A stretch of DNA of 64,000 nucleotides. Origin: Thermodesulfobacteriota bacterium. GTDB lineage: Bacteria; Desulfobacterota_D; UBA1144; Nemesobacterales; UBA2774. The notes beneath the pieces were generated by a model. The model did not search any database and had not been told where the DNA came from. It saw only the letters and a list, made by a program, of their open reading frames with translations. Location: NCBI GenBank assembly GCA_021604765.1, contig BQJP01000012.1:1-64000 (forward strand). The letters are read 5' to 3'. Shown here in pieces: positions 8,059 to 16,900 of this stretch. Positions within the stretch are counted from its first letter, which is position 1. Each line of letters begins with the position of its first letter. Made by a program: the position numbers and the translations under genes.

Positions 8059-10887
8059 CTATATGCTTCTTGTCAATTTGTTAATATCTTTCACAACATC
8101 TTCCCCTAAGTGGAATGTTATCACATTTCTTTTGTTGCGGAGAAGTGCCTGACGGTCACCAAGGGCCTGTGCGTTCTTCAATACACCAAAGCTCATTGAT
8201 GAAGCCTTCTTACCAGCTTCGTCTGGAATCGGGGCATCTTCAGGCATTTCAGATGTAAACTGTATAAATAGCCCGTTTCCGGCGTCTCCCTTATGAAGTT
8301 GTCCTGTTGAATGTAAGAATCTCGGCCCAAACCCCGAAGTTGTTGCTAAACGGAATTTAGACTGGATTTTTTTACGCATCTTCTGCATTGCTTCGTAAGT
8401 CTTGTCATCAGGCTTCACATAAGCCTGGAGTGTTACGTAGCTTCTGCCCTTGCCCCCATTACTACCTTTTTTAGCGAGTGCAAGAAATTTCTTAAGTGCA
8501 TCCTCTACACTCTTAGCCTTAAAACCAGAATAAACCGTTATACCTTTATCCGTTAAAGTTGGTTTTACATAAGGGAGTTTTCCCTTCTCCTGGTACTGTG
8601 CAATCATCTTGCGAGCCAAAATCTTGGCAGCCTCTACATTGGGCTGATTAAAAGGATGGATTCCTATTATTCTACCTGCTATTGCTATTGCAAACTCCCA
8701 TCTAAAGAACTCGCCTCCAAGATCGTATATGTCTTGTAAATTGATCCTTACTACTGGATGTCCGTGGTCTTCAAGTGCTTTCACTTTTCTGTCATATGTA
8801 CTGTCATTCGCAAGGCGTAGATACACAAAAAGTCTGTCATTTGCGTAATTCTCAGGAGGACCCATAGGCTCACGGTCTACGGGAAGAATTCCTTTTCCAG
8901 TCTTACCCGTGCTTTCAGCAATTAGCTGCTCAGCCCATGCGCCAAACCCCTGAATTGGAGGTGAGGTTATGAGTGTAACCTTGTCATGCCCGGCTAAAGT
9001 CAACTCACCCATAATTGCTCCAAGCCATGCTCCGGAGTGATCACCCTCTACAGCACAGTTACAACTCTCGTTGTTATGCAGCATTTTTATAGCACGCTCT
9101 AAAAGAAGCGGAACATCTACACCTTGAAAAGCTGCAGGTGGGATTCCGACAAAAGAAAGAGCAGAATAACGCCCGCCAATATTTGGATCATTTAAGAACG
9201 TTGTTCTGAATTTAAGATCCTGAGCTATATTCTCAAGGTTGCTTCCGGGATCTGTAATTGCAACAAAGTGCTTTCCGACATCTTTTTTACCAACCTCGTC
9301 TAGCACCTCGTTGTAGAAATACTTCATGTAGGAAAGAGTCTCTGCTGTACCACCTGATTTGGTGGAGACAACAAAGAGAGTTTTTTTCATATTTAGGTTT
9401 CGTCTATACTCCAAGACCATGCCAGGGTCTGTGCTGTCCAGAACATGTACATTAAGATAGCCTCTCTTAGTCCCATATGTTTCCTTTATTACTTCAACAG
9501 CCAAGCTTGATCCGCCCATACCTAAAAGAAGCAGGTCTTTATAGCCTTCTTTTCTTACTTGGTTGACTACTACATTTATACCGGCAAGAGCATCTGCCAT
9601 GACCTCGGGTATATGAAGCCAGCCGAGCCGGTTACTTATTTCTGTCGATTTCTTTTCCCAAACCAGATAGTCAAAATTCCAGATCTTCTCGATTATGTTG
9701 TTTTCGCGTATATCCTCCAAAGCCTTATCGACGGCAGCCTGGTACTTACCCAGACTAGCCGTATACGGCTTTTTTCCCTGAACAATCTGCTCCTTTTTAT
9801 CAGCAATGCTTTGCATTAAAGTCTCAAAAGACGCTGCAAACTTCTTAACTCCGTCCTTAAGCAGAAAATCAGTAACGTCATCTAACTTAATCCCGAGTCT
9901 TTTAAGCTTAGCTAGATCGGCATGCGCCTGCTTCAGATTTTTGGTAAGCGTAGTCTTTGGAGTGCCGTGGTCACGGAAATTTTTATATGTTGCTGGCGGA
10001 ACCGTATTTACTGTATTAGGACCGATCAGCTCGTCTACATAAAGCGTGTCAGAATAGGCTGGGTTTTTGGTGCTCGTGCTAGCCCAGAGAACCCTTTGTG
10101 GTCTGGCGCCTAATTTTTTAAGTTTATTCCATCTCGGACCTTTAAAAACTTTTCTGTATTCTTCATAAGTTATCTTTGAATTAGCAATTGCAATTTTGCC
10201 CTGTAGATCCTTGTTACCTTTTTTCTCAAGCTCAGCATCCACAACTCCATCGACTCTGCTTACGAAAAAAGACGCGACAGAAGCGACTTTATCAACTTTG
10301 TGTCCCTTAAATACTGTAGGACCATTTTCAGCAAGTCTCTCAAGTCCTTTAATGTATGCCTCAGCTACAGCCTTGTACTGATCAAGACTGAACATGAGAG
10401 TAACGTTAACATTGATACCAGAGGCTATTACCTCTGTGATTGCTGGAATACCAGCTTTAGTAGCTGGAATTTTTATCATCACATTTGGCCTGCCCAGTGC
10501 AACAAAGTATCTTTTGGCATCTCTAATAGTTTGTTTCGTTTTATTGGCTAAAGTTGGGCTGACTTCAAGACTAATAAACCCGTCTCCGCCATTAGTTTCT
10601 TCATATAGTGGTCTGAACTCATCAGCAGCCATAGCTATATCTTTTAATGCGAGAGCTTCATAAATTTCATCAACTGATTTATCTTGCTCAACTAATGCTT
10701 TCAAATCTTCATCATAATCAGAACTACCCGCAATAGCTTTCTCAAGAATAGATGGATTTGAAGTTTCACCTCTAAGACCTTCATCAATTAAGGCTCTTAA
10801 TTCACCTTTAGTTAAAAAAGAACGCCTGATGTAATCATACCAAATTGATTGCCCCAACTCGGTTAGTTCCTTAATTTTCTTAGACAT
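8059..10887 (-). CDS. Bifunctional transaldolase / glucose-6-phosphate isomerase fusion
   Basis: A 942-residue fusion. Residues 1 to about 365 are transaldolase (TalB family), with ETSNPSI at 41-47, SLEVSP at 106-111 and the Schiff-base Lys K139 in MIKIPATKAG. Residues from about 385 to the end are phosphoglucose isomerase, with LLGMGGSSL, VSTKSGGTAET, GGRYSALSF and HPFNQPNVEAAK. Transaldolase links the non-oxidative branch to fructose-6-phosphate, and the isomerase returns that to glucose-6-phosphate for Zwf, so the fusion closes the cycle. Such Tal-Pgi fusions are known in several phyla. The reading frame is intact and GGAG precedes the ATG. Confidence 0.94.
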   Translation of the reverse strand: MSKKIKELTELGQSIWYDYIRRSFLTKGELRALIDEGLRGETSNPSILEKAIAGSSDYDEDLKALVEQDKSVDEIYEALALKDIAMAADEFRPLYEETNGGDGFISLEVSPTLANKTKQTIRDAKRYFVALGRPNVMIKIPATKAGIPAITEVIASGINVNVTLMFSLDQYKAVAEAYIKGLERLAENGPTVFKGHKVDKVASVASFFVSRVDGVVDAELEKKGNKDLQGKIAIANSKITYEEYRKVFKGPRWNKLKKLGARPQRVLWASTSTKNPAYSDTLYVDELIGPNTVNTVPPATYKNFRDHGTPKTTLTKNLKQAHADLAKLKRLGIKLDDVTDFLLKDGVKKFAASFETLMQSIADKKEQIVQGKKPYTASLGKYQAAVDKALEDIRENNIIEKIWNFDYLVWEKKSTEISNRLGWLHIPEVMADALAGINVVVNQVRKEGYKDLLLLGMGGSSLAVEVIKETYGTKRGYLNVHVLDSTDPGMVLEYRRNLNMKKTLFVVSTKSGGTAETLSYMKYFYNEVLDEVGKKDVGKHFVAITDPGSNLENIAQDLKFRTTFLNDPNIGGRYSALSFVGIPPAAFQGVDVPLLLERAIKMLHNNESCNCAVEGDHSGAWLGAIMGELTLAGHDKVTLITSPPIQGFGAWAEQLIAESTGKTGKGILPVDREPMGPPENYANDRLFVYLRLANDSTYDRKVKALEDHGHPVVRINLQDIYDLGGEFFRWEFAIAIAGRIIGIHPFNQPNVEAAKILARKMIAQYQEKGKLPYVKPTLTDKGITVYSGFKAKSVEDALKKFLALAKKGSNGGKGRSYVTLQAYVKPDDKTYEAMQKMRKKIQSKFRLATTSGFGPRFLHSTGQLHKGDAGNGLFIQFTSEMPEDAPIPDEAGKKASSMSFGVLKNAQALGDRQALLRNKRNVITFHLGEDVVKDINKLTRSI

Positions 10888-10930
10888 GATGCTCTCCTAT
10901 AAATGGTTTTATCTTTTTCATAACTACTTA

Positions 10931-12970
10931 TTATTTTTTTCTGTTTTTCTTAAGAGTTTGTCTAGCTTTAGCCGCAACATTATTAACTGTAAACCCAAAC
11001 TCAGGCCACAGATCGGCTATAGGGGCCGATTCTCCAAAGGTGTCTACACCTATCGCTGTACCCTTGTCATGAAGCCCAACATATTTTTGCCATCCAAAAG
11101 TGGCGCCGGCTTCAACTGATACTCTTGCTCGAACTGAATCGGGCAGAACCTTTTCCTGATATTGTGGGCTCTGCATGTCAAACAACTCCCAGCAAGGCAT
11201 GCTGACTACCCGGACTTTAATTCCCTCTTTTGTAAGCCTTTCATACGCGCCCAGACACAGCTGAACTTCAGACCCCGTTCCAATGAGTATTAAATCGGGC
11301 TTACCTTTGCAGTCAGCAAGAATATAGGCACCTTTTAAAGCTCCCTTGGCAGGAGCGTATTTGCTCCGGTCGATGGTAGGAACATTCTGTCGGGTAAGGA
11401 CCAAAGCAATTGTTCTATCTTTGACTTCCATTACATGCTTCCACAACGCACTCAGCTCATTTGCGTCAGCAGGCCTTATAACATCAAGGTTAGGCACTGC
11501 TCTGAGCGCTGCAAGATGTTCGATCGGTTGATGGGTAGGCCCATCTTCTCCAAGTCCTATACTGTCATGAGTAAATATATAAATGACAGGATTTTTCATT
11601 AAACACGACAGCCGAAGAGGCGCTTTAAGATAATCTGAAAATACAAAATAGCATGAGGCATAAGCCCTTAGCTTGCTCAAAACCATTCCGTTAGTCACAG
11701 CCGCCATACCGGCTTCTCTAATCCCAAAGTGGAAATTTCTTCCGTCGTAAGCGTTTTTTTCAAAACTGCTGGCATCGTCTAAGTAGGTTTTAGTTGAAGA
11801 GCCCACATCACCAGCGCCCCCAAGTAACCATGGAATATCCTTACCAATGGCATTTAGTATCTTACCGTTAGAGCTTCTGGTAGCCGGCCCTTTTGGATCT
11901 GCTGGGAAAGTCGGTAAGCACTTCTCCCAGCTTTCGGGCATCTCGCGATTCTCCATCATTTCAAACTGCTTTGCTAAATCCGGGTACTTAGAGGCGTACT
12001 TGGAAAATTTCTTGTTCCACTTATCCTCATCATTTTTACCCCTTTTTAGAATTTGTTTTCTGTAGTCTTTTACTTCGCTTGGAACATAAAATTTCTTTTT
12101 CGGGTCCCATCCGTAATTAATCTTTGTTTTTATAATTTCATCCTCTCCAAGAGGCTCACCATGCGCAGCTGGAGTGTCTTGTTTATTAGGGCTCCCAAAA
12201 CCAATTTCACTGTCTACAATTATTAAAGAGGGCTGCTCTGTTTCTTTTTTGGCTCTACCAAGCGCTTCTTCTAAGAGTTCTAAATTATTTGCGTCTCCAA
12301 CGCGCTGCACATGCCAGTTGTAGCCCATGAACCGGGCCGCTACGTCTTCACTAAAAGCAAGGTCTGTGTGACCTTCAATGGTTATGTGGTTGTTATCGTA
12401 CATCCACACCAGGTTGCTGAGACCCAAATGGCCTGCAAGGGAGGCAGCTTCACTGGAGATTCCCTCCATCATGCAGCCGTCTCCTCCTAGCGCGAAAACA
12501 TGGTAGTTGATTATCTCATGTCCGGGGCGGTTGAAGTGTTTAGCTAACCATTTCTCGGCGATTGCCATTCCAACAGAAGTCGCATAGCCCTGTCCCAGGG
12601 GACCTGTAGTAGTTTCAATACCTGGAGCCATGCCGTATTCGGGGTGTCCGGCACATTTACTATGAAGCTGTCTGAAGGTTTTGATATCATTTAGAGAAAG
12701 GTCATAACCGGTAACATGCAGCAAGCTGTATAAAAGCATTGAAGCATGGCCGGCAGAGAGAACAAAACGGTCACGGTTTGGCCAATCTGGGTTTTTAGGG
12801 TTAAACCTCATGAATTTATCCCAGATGGTGTAAGCCACAGGAGCCATAGACATAGGTGTTCCCGGATGTCCGGAGTTTGCTTTTTGAACTGCATCCATAG
12901 ACAGAGTTCTAACTGTATTAATAATCAATTGTTCTAGTTTATCTTTCTTCTTACTAGGCTTAGATGCCAT
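10931..12970 (-). CDS. tkt: Transketolase
   Basis: Thiamine-diphosphate enzyme that moves two-carbon units between ketose and aldose phosphates. In 679 residues it shows GHPGTPMSMAP, GPLGQGYATSVGMA, the TPP/metal motif GGDGCMMEGISSE through YDNNHITIEG, and the C-terminal HDSIGLGEDGPTHQPIE. I place the start at the ATG at 12970, seven bases after AGGAG, rather than at an in-frame TTG two codons upstream. It is the first gene after a 377-base spacer that carries a candidate promoter, so it probably heads the operon that runs to pgl. Confidence 0.95.
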   Translation of the reverse strand: MASKPSKKKDKLEQLIINTVRTLSMDAVQKANSGHPGTPMSMAPVAYTIWDKFMRFNPKNPDWPNRDRFVLSAGHASMLLYSLLHVTGYDLSLNDIKTFRQLHSKCAGHPEYGMAPGIETTTGPLGQGYATSVGMAIAEKWLAKHFNRPGHEIINYHVFALGGDGCMMEGISSEAASLAGHLGLSNLVWMYDNNHITIEGHTDLAFSEDVAARFMGYNWHVQRVGDANNLELLEEALGRAKKETEQPSLIIVDSEIGFGSPNKQDTPAAHGEPLGEDEIIKTKINYGWDPKKKFYVPSEVKDYRKQILKRGKNDEDKWNKKFSKYASKYPDLAKQFEMMENREMPESWEKCLPTFPADPKGPATRSSNGKILNAIGKDIPWLLGGAGDVGSSTKTYLDDASSFEKNAYDGRNFHFGIREAGMAAVTNGMVLSKLRAYASCYFVFSDYLKAPLRLSCLMKNPVIYIFTHDSIGLGEDGPTHQPIEHLAALRAVPNLDVIRPADANELSALWKHVMEVKDRTIALVLTRQNVPTIDRSKYAPAKGALKGAYILADCKGKPDLILIGTGSEVQLCLGAYERLTKEGIKVRVVSMPCWELFDMQSPQYQEKVLPDSVRARVSVEAGATFGWQKYVGLHDKGTAIGVDTFGESAPIADLWPEFGFTVNNVAAKARQTLKKNRKK

Positions 12971-13347
12971 TACCAATCTCCTTGAATGTTGATTCCCTAA
13001 ACCAATACCGTATTATCTTGAAACACCTGTTTTATCTTTACAGTATTAAACTATATATATTAACTCCAATCAAAATAATTCATAGAACTACATGATTTTT
13101 TTGGTACATATTTCAGTATTTTTAATTCCTTGATCTAAAACTCTTAAAAATATGTTCTTACAACAATAATTGTAATATAGTATTTGATTATTGATGTATT
13201 TATTAGGATGTAACTTTTGAAGAATTTGTTTACAAAACAAGTATAATTACCTCACCTTTTTAGAACCCAATTACTCCGCCTGATGAAAATTATACCCTTT
13301 CGGGATTATCTCATATCAAATATCGTTTTTCAAGAACCACAAGAACA
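12971..13347. other. Intergenic region between ppgK and tkt
   Basis: AT-rich spacer of 377 bases with no convincing coding frame. It holds the candidate tkt promoter listed separately. Around 13229-13243 there is a short inverted repeat, TTGTTTacaAAACAA, just before a TATAAT on the plus strand, but no plus-strand gene follows it. I see no tRNA, riboswitch consensus or strong terminator. Confidence 0.5.
13045..13073 (-). promoter_or_regulatory. Candidate sigma-70 promoter for the tkt-to-pgl operon
   Basis: Read on the minus strand: TTGATT (13073-13068), a 17-base spacer, then TTTAAT (13050-13045). This would start transcription roughly 70 bases before the tkt ATG. The hexamers match the consensus at four or more positions with ideal spacing, in an AT-rich region where chance matches are common. 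Confidence 0.4.
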
Positions 13348-14130
13348 TTAAAGTTCTATAGATAAAGCAGCTCCTACAATACCAGCATCATTATGCATTT
13401 CGGCAGGAACTATTTTTGCTTTAAGTTCAATAAAATCAAAAAATTTCTCAGGTTTTTTACTAACACCGCCGCCGATAATAAAGAGATCAGGGGAGAGCAA
13501 TTTTTCCATAGTCTGAAGATAGGTATTAACTCTATGGCCCCATTTCTTCCAACTCAATTTCTTACGCTCTCTGACACTGGCTGCAGCGCGTTTCTCAGCA
13601 TCCTTGCCGTCAATCTCAATGTGTCCAAGCTCTGTGTTGTGCACGAGATGTCCATCAACAAAGAGCGCAGTACCTATTCCGGTACCTAGAGTTACCATAA
13701 TGACAACTCCGCCGCCGTGCTTATTATATTCCTTCCCGGCGCCGAATTTCATCTCTGCAAGCCCAGCACTATCCGCATCATTGATAACAACTGCTTCACA
13801 AGAGGAAATTTTGTTTATCTGATCAGCCAAATTGATGCCAACCCACTGTTTAGAAAGATTGGCCGCCGTATGTACTTCCCCATGTTTTAAAACCCCCGGA
13901 AAACCACATCCAATTTTCCCTTTCCACTCCCAGTGCTCAATCAATTGGCCAATTACTTCCAACATTGCTCTAGGTGTGGGGGGTTGGGGAGTTTCTAATC
14001 GAAGACGATCTTCCAGTAACACTCCTTTTTTTATATCAACTGGAGCCGCCTTTATTCCCGTCCCGCCAATATCAATACCAAGAATTTTGTTTTGAGTTCT
14101 ACTTGTTTTCTTTGTGGTTCTTGTCGCCAT
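13348..14130 (-). CDS. ppgK: Polyphosphate glucokinase
   Basis: ROK-fold kinase that phosphorylates glucose using inorganic polyphosphate (and usually ATP) as donor. DIGGTG at residues 20-25 is the phosphate-binding motif, with TLGTGIGTALF further on. The stretch TELGHIEIDGKDAEKRAA and the C-terminal LSPDLFIIGGGVSKKPEKF are strongly like actinobacterial PPGKs and unlike ordinary ROK glucokinases or repressors. There is no N-terminal helix-turn-helix. The 260-residue length fits. GGGAT precedes the ATG. Upstream of tkt on the same strand, it supplies glucose-6-phosphate to the pathway encoded downstream. Confidence 0.9.
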   Translation of the reverse strand: MATRTTKKTSRTQNKILGIDIGGTGIKAAPVDIKKGVLLEDRLRLETPQPPTPRAMLEVIGQLIEHWEWKGKIGCGFPGVLKHGEVHTAANLSKQWVGINLADQINKISSCEAVVINDADSAGLAEMKFGAGKEYNKHGGGVVIMVTLGTGIGTALFVDGHLVHNTELGHIEIDGKDAEKRAAASVRERKKLSWKKWGHRVNTYLQTMEKLLSPDLFIIGGGVSKKPEKFFDFIELKAKIVPAEMHNDAGIVGAALSIEL

Positions 14131-14226
14131 TTAGATATCCCTTTTTAAACTCTGGTTTGATTAACTATTGTACACCAAATCAATCTAAGAAATAAAGTAC
14201 TCAGATTTATTTATTGGATATATAGA

Positions 14227-14253
14227 TTGCGAAAGAGATTCATTATTTATAAT
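14227..14253 (+). promoter_or_regulatory. Candidate promoter for the SMR exporter gene
   Basis: TTGCGA at 14227-14232 and a perfect TATAAT at 14248-14253, separated by 15 bases (slightly short). The predicted transcript start is about 55 bases before the ATG at 14316. I looked for guanidine riboswitch features in the leader and saw none. Confidence 0.4.
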
Positions 14254-14315
14254 AGCAAGAACGACTAAGTTGGTTACATTATTACAGGAATTCGAAAGTC
14301 AGGAGGATATATAAA

Positions 14316-14639
14316 ATGCCTTGGATATATCTACTTATAGCCGGGATAATGGAATGGGGATGGCCTATGGGGCTCAAATACGCGTGGACAGATAAAGGAT
14401 TTCAATACGGACCAGCAGCTTTCGCAATAGTGAGCATACTTCTTAGCGGCTTCTTTTTGTTTCTGGCTCAGAGAGAAATTCCGGTTGGTACAGCATATGC
14501 GGTTTGGGTGGGAATAGGAGCGGTAGGCACTTTCTTCCTAGGCATTTGGTTATTAGGCGAACCCACTAACCTACTTAGATTCGTATTTATTGGATTTATA
14601 ATAGTCGGCATCATAGGTCTTAAATTAGCTTCAGCTTAA
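14316..14639 (+). CDS. gdx: Small multidrug resistance exporter, Gdx/SugE type
   Basis: A 107-residue four-helix SMR protein, expected to work as an antiparallel dimer that exchanges protons for a small cation. The central carboxylate E13 lies in AGIMEWGW, and VGTAYAVWVGIGAVG is the signature of the SugE/Gdx guanidinium exporters rather than of Qac drug pumps; W16 is also Gdx-like. A strong AGGAGG ends ten bases before the ATG. It stands alone between the minus-strand sugar cluster and the folate genes. Guanidinium as substrate is inferred from subfamily motifs only. Confidence 0.85.
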   Translation: MPWIYLLIAGIMEWGWPMGLKYAWTDKGFQYGPAAFAIVSILLSGFFLFLAQREIPVGTAYAVWVGIGAVGTFFLGIWLLGEPTNLLRFVFIGFIIVGIIGLKLASA

Positions 14640-14703
14640 ACTTCAGTGTTGAGTGCTAATTAGCTGTGTGTGATATACTTTCCTAAGGAAAACTAAAAAT
14701 ATT

Positions 14704-15417
14704 ATGGGCAAAGCAGCACTTATTACAGGTGGGGGAAAGAGGTTGGGAAAAGCGATATCACTCAGCTTAGCGGAAAAGGGATATGATATTGCTATACACT
14801 ACAACCATTCGGATAGAGAAGCTAAGGAAACAGCAGAATTAATTAGGGAAATGGGGAGAAAATGCGAGATATTTCAGGCAAATCTATCTGATATCAAGCA
14901 GGTACGTACGCTCATTCCTAGGGTTTTTGAGACTTTTCCGGATTGCTCAATTTTAGTAAACAGCGCTTCAATATTTGAAGATGTAGGATTTCAAGATGTA
15001 ACTGAGGAAATTTTTGATAGAGACTTAAATGTCAATTTTAAAGCCCCTTTTTTCTTATCTCAAGATTTTAGCAAAGGACAAAATGCCGAGCTTATTATAA
15101 ATATGCTCGACATGCGTATTAATAAAATTGAGACTCAACATTTTAGCTATAACTTGAGCAAGAAAGCGCTTAGAGATTTTACCCTGATGGCGGCAAAAGA
15201 GTTAGGGCCGAAAATACGAGTTAACGGAATATGCCCTGGACCCATTCTCCCGCCTCCTGACAAAGATATTAAATATTTAGAAAAAATAGCGGAGAATACA
15301 CCACTAAAAAAACCAGGGAATCCCGATTATATAATTGATGCTGTAAAATACATACTAGATAATCCTTTCGTCACTGGGCAATACCTTTTTGTTGACGGTG
15401 GACAACATCTTATATAG
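14704..15417 (+). CDS. Short-chain dehydrogenase, pteridine reductase-like
   Basis: A 237-residue SDR enzyme. The N-terminal TGGGKRLG is the pteridine-reductase form of the cofactor motif, usually NADPH-binding; NSAS follows, and the active-site pattern NMLD ... YNLSKKAL matches the Asp-Tyr-Lys set of PTR1-type reductases rather than the classical Ser-Tyr-Lys. VNGICPGPI and the C-terminal YLFVDGGQ complete the fold. Lying ten bases before folB and with folK next, it most likely reduces dihydrofolate or dihydromonapterin (a FolM-like role). The substrate is inferred. Confidence 0.8.
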   Translation: MGKAALITGGGKRLGKAISLSLAEKGYDIAIHYNHSDREAKETAELIREMGRKCEIFQANLSDIKQVRTLIPRVFETFPDCSILVNSASIFEDVGFQDVTEEIFDRDLNVNFKAPFFLSQDFSKGQNAELIINMLDMRINKIETQHFSYNLSKKALRDFTLMAAKELGPKIRVNGICPGPILPPPDKDIKYLEKIAENTPLKKPGNPDYIIDAVKYILDNPFVTGQYLFVDGGQHLI

Positions 15418-15426
15418 GAAGAACCA

Positions 15427-15774
15427 ATGATAATAAAGATTGAAAATTTGAAGCTAAGAACAATTGTTGGAATATATGAATGGGAAAAGAAAACCAAGCA
15501 GGATATTGTAATTAACGTTGAAATAGAATTTGACGGAACTAGAGCGATAGAAACTGATGATATTGAGAATACTGTTGATTACAAAACTATAACAAAAAAG
15601 ATAATAGCTATGGTTGAAGGGGCTCAATTTAATTTAATTGAGAGAATAGCAGGGGAAGCCATGAAAATAGTTATGGAGAATGAGAAAGTAGAGAAAGCCA
15701 GCGTACGTGTTGATAAACCTGGAGCCCTTCGATTTACGGATTCAGTCTCAGTTACACAAACTCAGAGTCGTTAA
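15427..15774 (+). CDS. folB: Dihydroneopterin aldolase
   Basis: Splits 7,8-dihydroneopterin to 6-hydroxymethyldihydropterin and glycolaldehyde in folate synthesis, and may epimerise it. The 115-residue protein has the FolB pattern: IVGIYEWEKKTKQDIVINVE near residues 14-33, DTVxYKTI-like TVDYKTITKKI near 49-59, and NLIERIAGEA with the catalytic Lys region SVRVDKPGAL at the end. GGAAGAACC precedes the ATG as ribosome site. It sits between the pteridine reductase and folK. Confidence 0.92.
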   Translation: MIIKIENLKLRTIVGIYEWEKKTKQDIVINVEIEFDGTRAIETDDIENTVDYKTITKKIIAMVEGAQFNLIERIAGEAMKIVMENEKVEKASVRVDKPGALRFTDSVSVTQTQSR

Positions 15775-15785
15775 CAAGAAAGCTT

Positions 15786-16184
15786 ATGAAATTAAATGAA
15801 GTAGTAATCGGCGTCGGATCAAACATTGATCCTGAAAACAATATAAAAGAAGCTAAAAAGGCTGTTGAGCTAACTCACAACTTAATCAGAACCTCATCCT
15901 TCATAGAAACAGAGCCTATAGGTTGTAAAAATCAAAACAACTTCTTAAATGGCGCTTTTCTTATAAAGACAGAAATGGATACTCTCACTTTAAAGTCCTG
16001 GCTAAAAAGTCTAGAGAAAAAATTAGGAAGAATTAGATCGGAAAATAAAAATGGTCCAAGAACAATTGATCTTGATATTATAATTTGGAATAAAGAAGTC
16101 GTAGATAATGAAGTTTATGAGCGGGAATTCCTATTAAACTCTATTAACGAGCTTCTTCCTGAACTCAAAATCAATACGAAATAA
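15786..16184 (+). CDS. folK: 2-amino-4-hydroxy-6-hydroxymethyldihydropteridine pyrophosphokinase
   Basis: Transfers pyrophosphate from ATP to 6-hydroxymethyldihydropterin, the FolB product. The start GVGSNIDPENNIKEA and the signature GPRTIDLDIIIW are diagnostic. At 132 residues it is short compared with E. coli FolK (about 159); the loss is at the C-terminus, which here ends soon after the signature. It follows folB by 11 bases. No folP or folC is present in the window. Confidence 0.92.
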   Translation: MKLNEVVIGVGSNIDPENNIKEAKKAVELTHNLIRTSSFIETEPIGCKNQNNFLNGAFLIKTEMDTLTLKSWLKSLEKKLGRIRSENKNGPRTIDLDIIIWNKEVVDNEVYEREFLLNSINELLPELKINTK

Positions 16185-16270
16185 TTATTATTTAGAAACT
16201 TCCCCCTTACATTTCGTATCTAAGTTAATGTAATATTGTTTTAGAAATCTACCTCCGCGGAGACTAAATA

Positions 16271-16897
16271 ATGCAGGCATTGAATTTATCAATTCTTTTT
16301 TTGCTAACCATATTACTTTTACAAATTAATAGCTACGCTGACACTGATGATGTTCAGATTGTACGTGGTCAACTAGCTTGTGTTCAGTTGGATAAGACTG
16401 GGAATGCTGAAGTGTCAAAAGAATTTACCGAGTGCGGCGGATTATTATATTTGATTGGAGTTGACGGGAATTTGTACTCTCTTCATGGATCTGAAGAAGA
16501 GATAGAAAAAATAAAGAAAAGTTCTAAGGATAGGATGGGTTACCGCTTGCCACTAAGGCTCGAAGGCAAAACTGTCGGTCATGAGAGAGCATGGCAGATG
16601 TATACACCATCATTAGACCTTAACGATAGTTCAATAAAAACCACTGTAACAGGATCAGTCCTATGCGTGTTTCCGGATTATGATGAAGACAACGTGAAAC
16701 CAGTAATAGCTGATGGTGCTTGTGATGAATATGAACCACATGCTCATTTTATTAAAACAGACAAAGGTGAAGTTTATGCTCTTCTAGGCTCTCCTGAGAC
16801 AATTAAAACACTTGAGAAGAGCTCCCAAAAAGAAAATGTGACCTTAGATGGAACTCTAAAAGCTAATAAAAGAGGATGGATTCTTTATGTTGATTAA
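16271..16897 (+). CDS. Secreted protein of unknown function with an internal duplication
   Basis: I do not recognise a family. The 208-residue product has a signal peptide (hydrophobic residues 7-19, likely cleavage after the Ala in SYA). The mature part is two copies of one unit of about 80 residues: 31-111 and 126-207. Matching landmarks are VRGQLACV and VTGSVLCV, a Cys pair at C37/C55 and C132/C151, LYSLHGSEEEIEKIKKSS and VYALLGSPETIKTLEKSS, and a closing AWQMY or GWILY. The paired Cys suggest a disulfide in each copy. GGAG lies eight bases before the ATG. Probably periplasmic or surface-located. Confidence 0.65.
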   Translation: MQALNLSILFLLTILLLQINSYADTDDVQIVRGQLACVQLDKTGNAEVSKEFTECGGLLYLIGVDGNLYSLHGSEEEIEKIKKSSKDRMGYRLPLRLEGKTVGHERAWQMYTPSLDLNDSSIKTTVTGSVLCVFPDYDEDNVKPVIADGACDEYEPHAHFIKTDKGEVYALLGSPETIKTLEKSSQKENVTLDGTLKANKRGWILYVD

Positions 16898-16900
16898 ATC

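Noticed and set aside
8059-10887. Several long plus-strand frames opposite tal-pgi, and similar shadows opposite other minus-strand genes
   Set aside because: They mirror conserved minus-strand proteins, lack ribosome sites and have no recognisable domains.
13283-13351. A 22-codon plus-strand frame just after the TATAAT near 13250
   Set aside because: No ribosome site and it runs into the end of ppgK on the other strand; not supportable as a gene.
14131-14315. A guanidine riboswitch ahead of the Gdx/SugE gene
   Set aside because: An ACGA occurs near 14261, but it has no flanking stem and no second hairpin, and no ykkC-like core is visible.
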